In this document: piece by piece, positions 63,609 to 64,000 of the stretch
Layout of the letters: every line of letters starts with the position of its first letter
How positions within the stretch are numbered: the first letter of the stretch is position 1
Source of the DNA: JAHRAW01 sp965203265
GTDB lineage: Bacteria > Pseudomonadota > Gammaproteobacteria > Arenicellales > Poriferihabitantaceae
Length of the DNA stretch: 64,000 nt
Reading direction: 5' to 3'
Assembly (NCBI GenBank): GCA_965203265.1
Contig: CBDBBV010000002.1
Span: 1,302,001-1,366,000, forward strand
The notes under the pieces: generated by a model
Seen by the model: the letters and a program-made list of their open reading frames with translations, nothing else
What the model was told of the DNA's origin: nothing
Database searches by the model: none
Translations under genes and position numbers: made by a program

Positions 63609-63717
63609 TAGACGGTGCCTGCGGGCGCGTGACCTCCCGGTGGAACCTGTCCAGAACGACGACTGACTCAGGCACCCAATCGCAGGGTACTCCCTCGTAG
63701 GGGCAGTGTCAACTCAT
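63609..63717 (+). other. structured 3' element of cassette D
   Basis: GGTGCCTG (63614-63621) pairs with CAGGCACC (63669-63676), in the position of TGGCGCTTG/CAAGCGCCA in cassettes A and B. Two base pairs changed on both arms, so pairing is kept. A small CTCC/GGGG hairpin and GGGCAGTGTCAACTCAT follow, as in the other copies. Confidence 0.78.
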
Positions 63718-63779
63718 TGTACGATGCCGATACATCCCGGACTCCGGGTGGTTTGAAAGTGGCGCAAGGAGGCGACAAG
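63718..63779 (+). repeat. leader repeat of cassette E
   Basis: TGTACGATGCCGATACATCC, CGGACTCCGGGTGGTTTGAA, then AGTGGCGCAAGGAGGCGACA before GTG 63780. It is the copy closest to the IS right end: 32 of the first 36 positions are equal by eye. Confidence 0.9.
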
Positions 63780-64000
63780 TGATTGAATCAGTGGAATTGA
63801 GGACGGAGACGCTTGGGCGGGCGTTGGCGCGGACGATTGCCGATCCGGATGAGATTTGGCAGGTGAAGCTCCCCATCAAGCAGGATGTCGGCAGAGAAGT
63901 CGAAAAACGGAACTATGTGAAGTTTTGGCGGGATGAGGGCAAGACGTTAGCGACGCTGGCGGTGTTCAAGCGGGGGGATGATGGGTGGAAGATGGTTACA
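63780..64000 (+). CDS. cassette E: PBECR2-like protein, cut by the window end
   Basis: The partial product (73 codons visible) begins VIESVELRTETLGRALARTI and continues ADPDEIWQVKLPIKQ, NYVKFWRDEGKTLATLAVFK and DDGWKMVT. The PDEIW motif followed by R-YVK-F and a strand ending in a Trp is the pattern of PBECR2 domains of phage head proteins, a different subtype from cassettes A and B. It shows that the array carries several toxin-like domains behind one leader. The end is outside the window. Confidence 0.65.

Overview
The window reads as the chromosome of a GC-rich (about 60 percent) gammaproteobacterium. The markers are fis, csrA, an RNase E with a basic tail, lolB, a fis-purH-purD block, hemA-prfA-prmC, AmpD and UbiA. 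I cannot place it more precisely. Its intergenic mobile repeats, 30-base G tracts, long Calx-beta autotransporters and AT-rich restriction-modification island suggest an environmental or host-associated lineage rather than a streamlined one.

Layout. 1-4.5 kb: purine genes (purD, a DUF2628 membrane protein, purH) and fis, all on the minus strand. 4.7-5.8 kb: an intact IS with terminal inverted repeats and a 5-bp target duplication, inserted between fis and csrA. 5.9-18 kb: csrA, tRNA-Ser(GCU), ispE, lolB, a TPR lipoprotein, hemA-prfA-prmC, DUF1015, serC, serA and asd. 18.9-21 kb: rne. 21.1-23.4 kb: AT-rich type II restriction-modification pair. 23.4-32.7 kb: fumC, a sugar-epimerase-like protein, an FMN reductase, a trypsin-like protease, an EamA transporter, DUF3461, a LeuA/CimA-like synthase, a thermonuclease-HhH protein and tRNA-Phe. 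32.8-34.4 kb: a tandem array of small gene cassettes. 34.5-39.2 kb: autotransporter 1 with a G31 tract. 39.3-46 kb: truncated LysR gene, ampD, a CYTH protein, two CBS/CorC-type membrane proteins and ppk. 46-48 kb: two coupled membrane-anchored PD-(D/E)XK-like genes. 48-53.9 kb: Trm112-like protein, a fatty acid hydroxylase, a class IV aminotransferase, AlkB-like and methyltransferase genes, AsmA and dusA. 54-59.6 kb: a ubiA pseudogene fragment and autotransporter 2 with a G30 tract. 59.6-63 kb: ubiA, recG, ridA. 63-64 kb: a second cassette cluster that runs off the end.

Two features stand out. First, cassettes of about 670 bp: each has a leader almost identical to the IS terminal repeat, a strong ribosome binding site, a small gene with a conserved start and a divergent C-terminal part resembling the nuclease domains attached to phage MuF-type head proteins (PBECR), and a 3' stem-loop whose arms show compensatory changes between copies. 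They look like a mobile or exchangeable toxin-domain cassette system. Second, both autotransporters sit behind a promoter, a well-initiated short leader reading frame and a 30-31 base C tract (coding strand). The tract decides whether the leader is in frame with the secreted protein, which is the architecture of phase variation. As sequenced both are off register, by one base in opposite directions.
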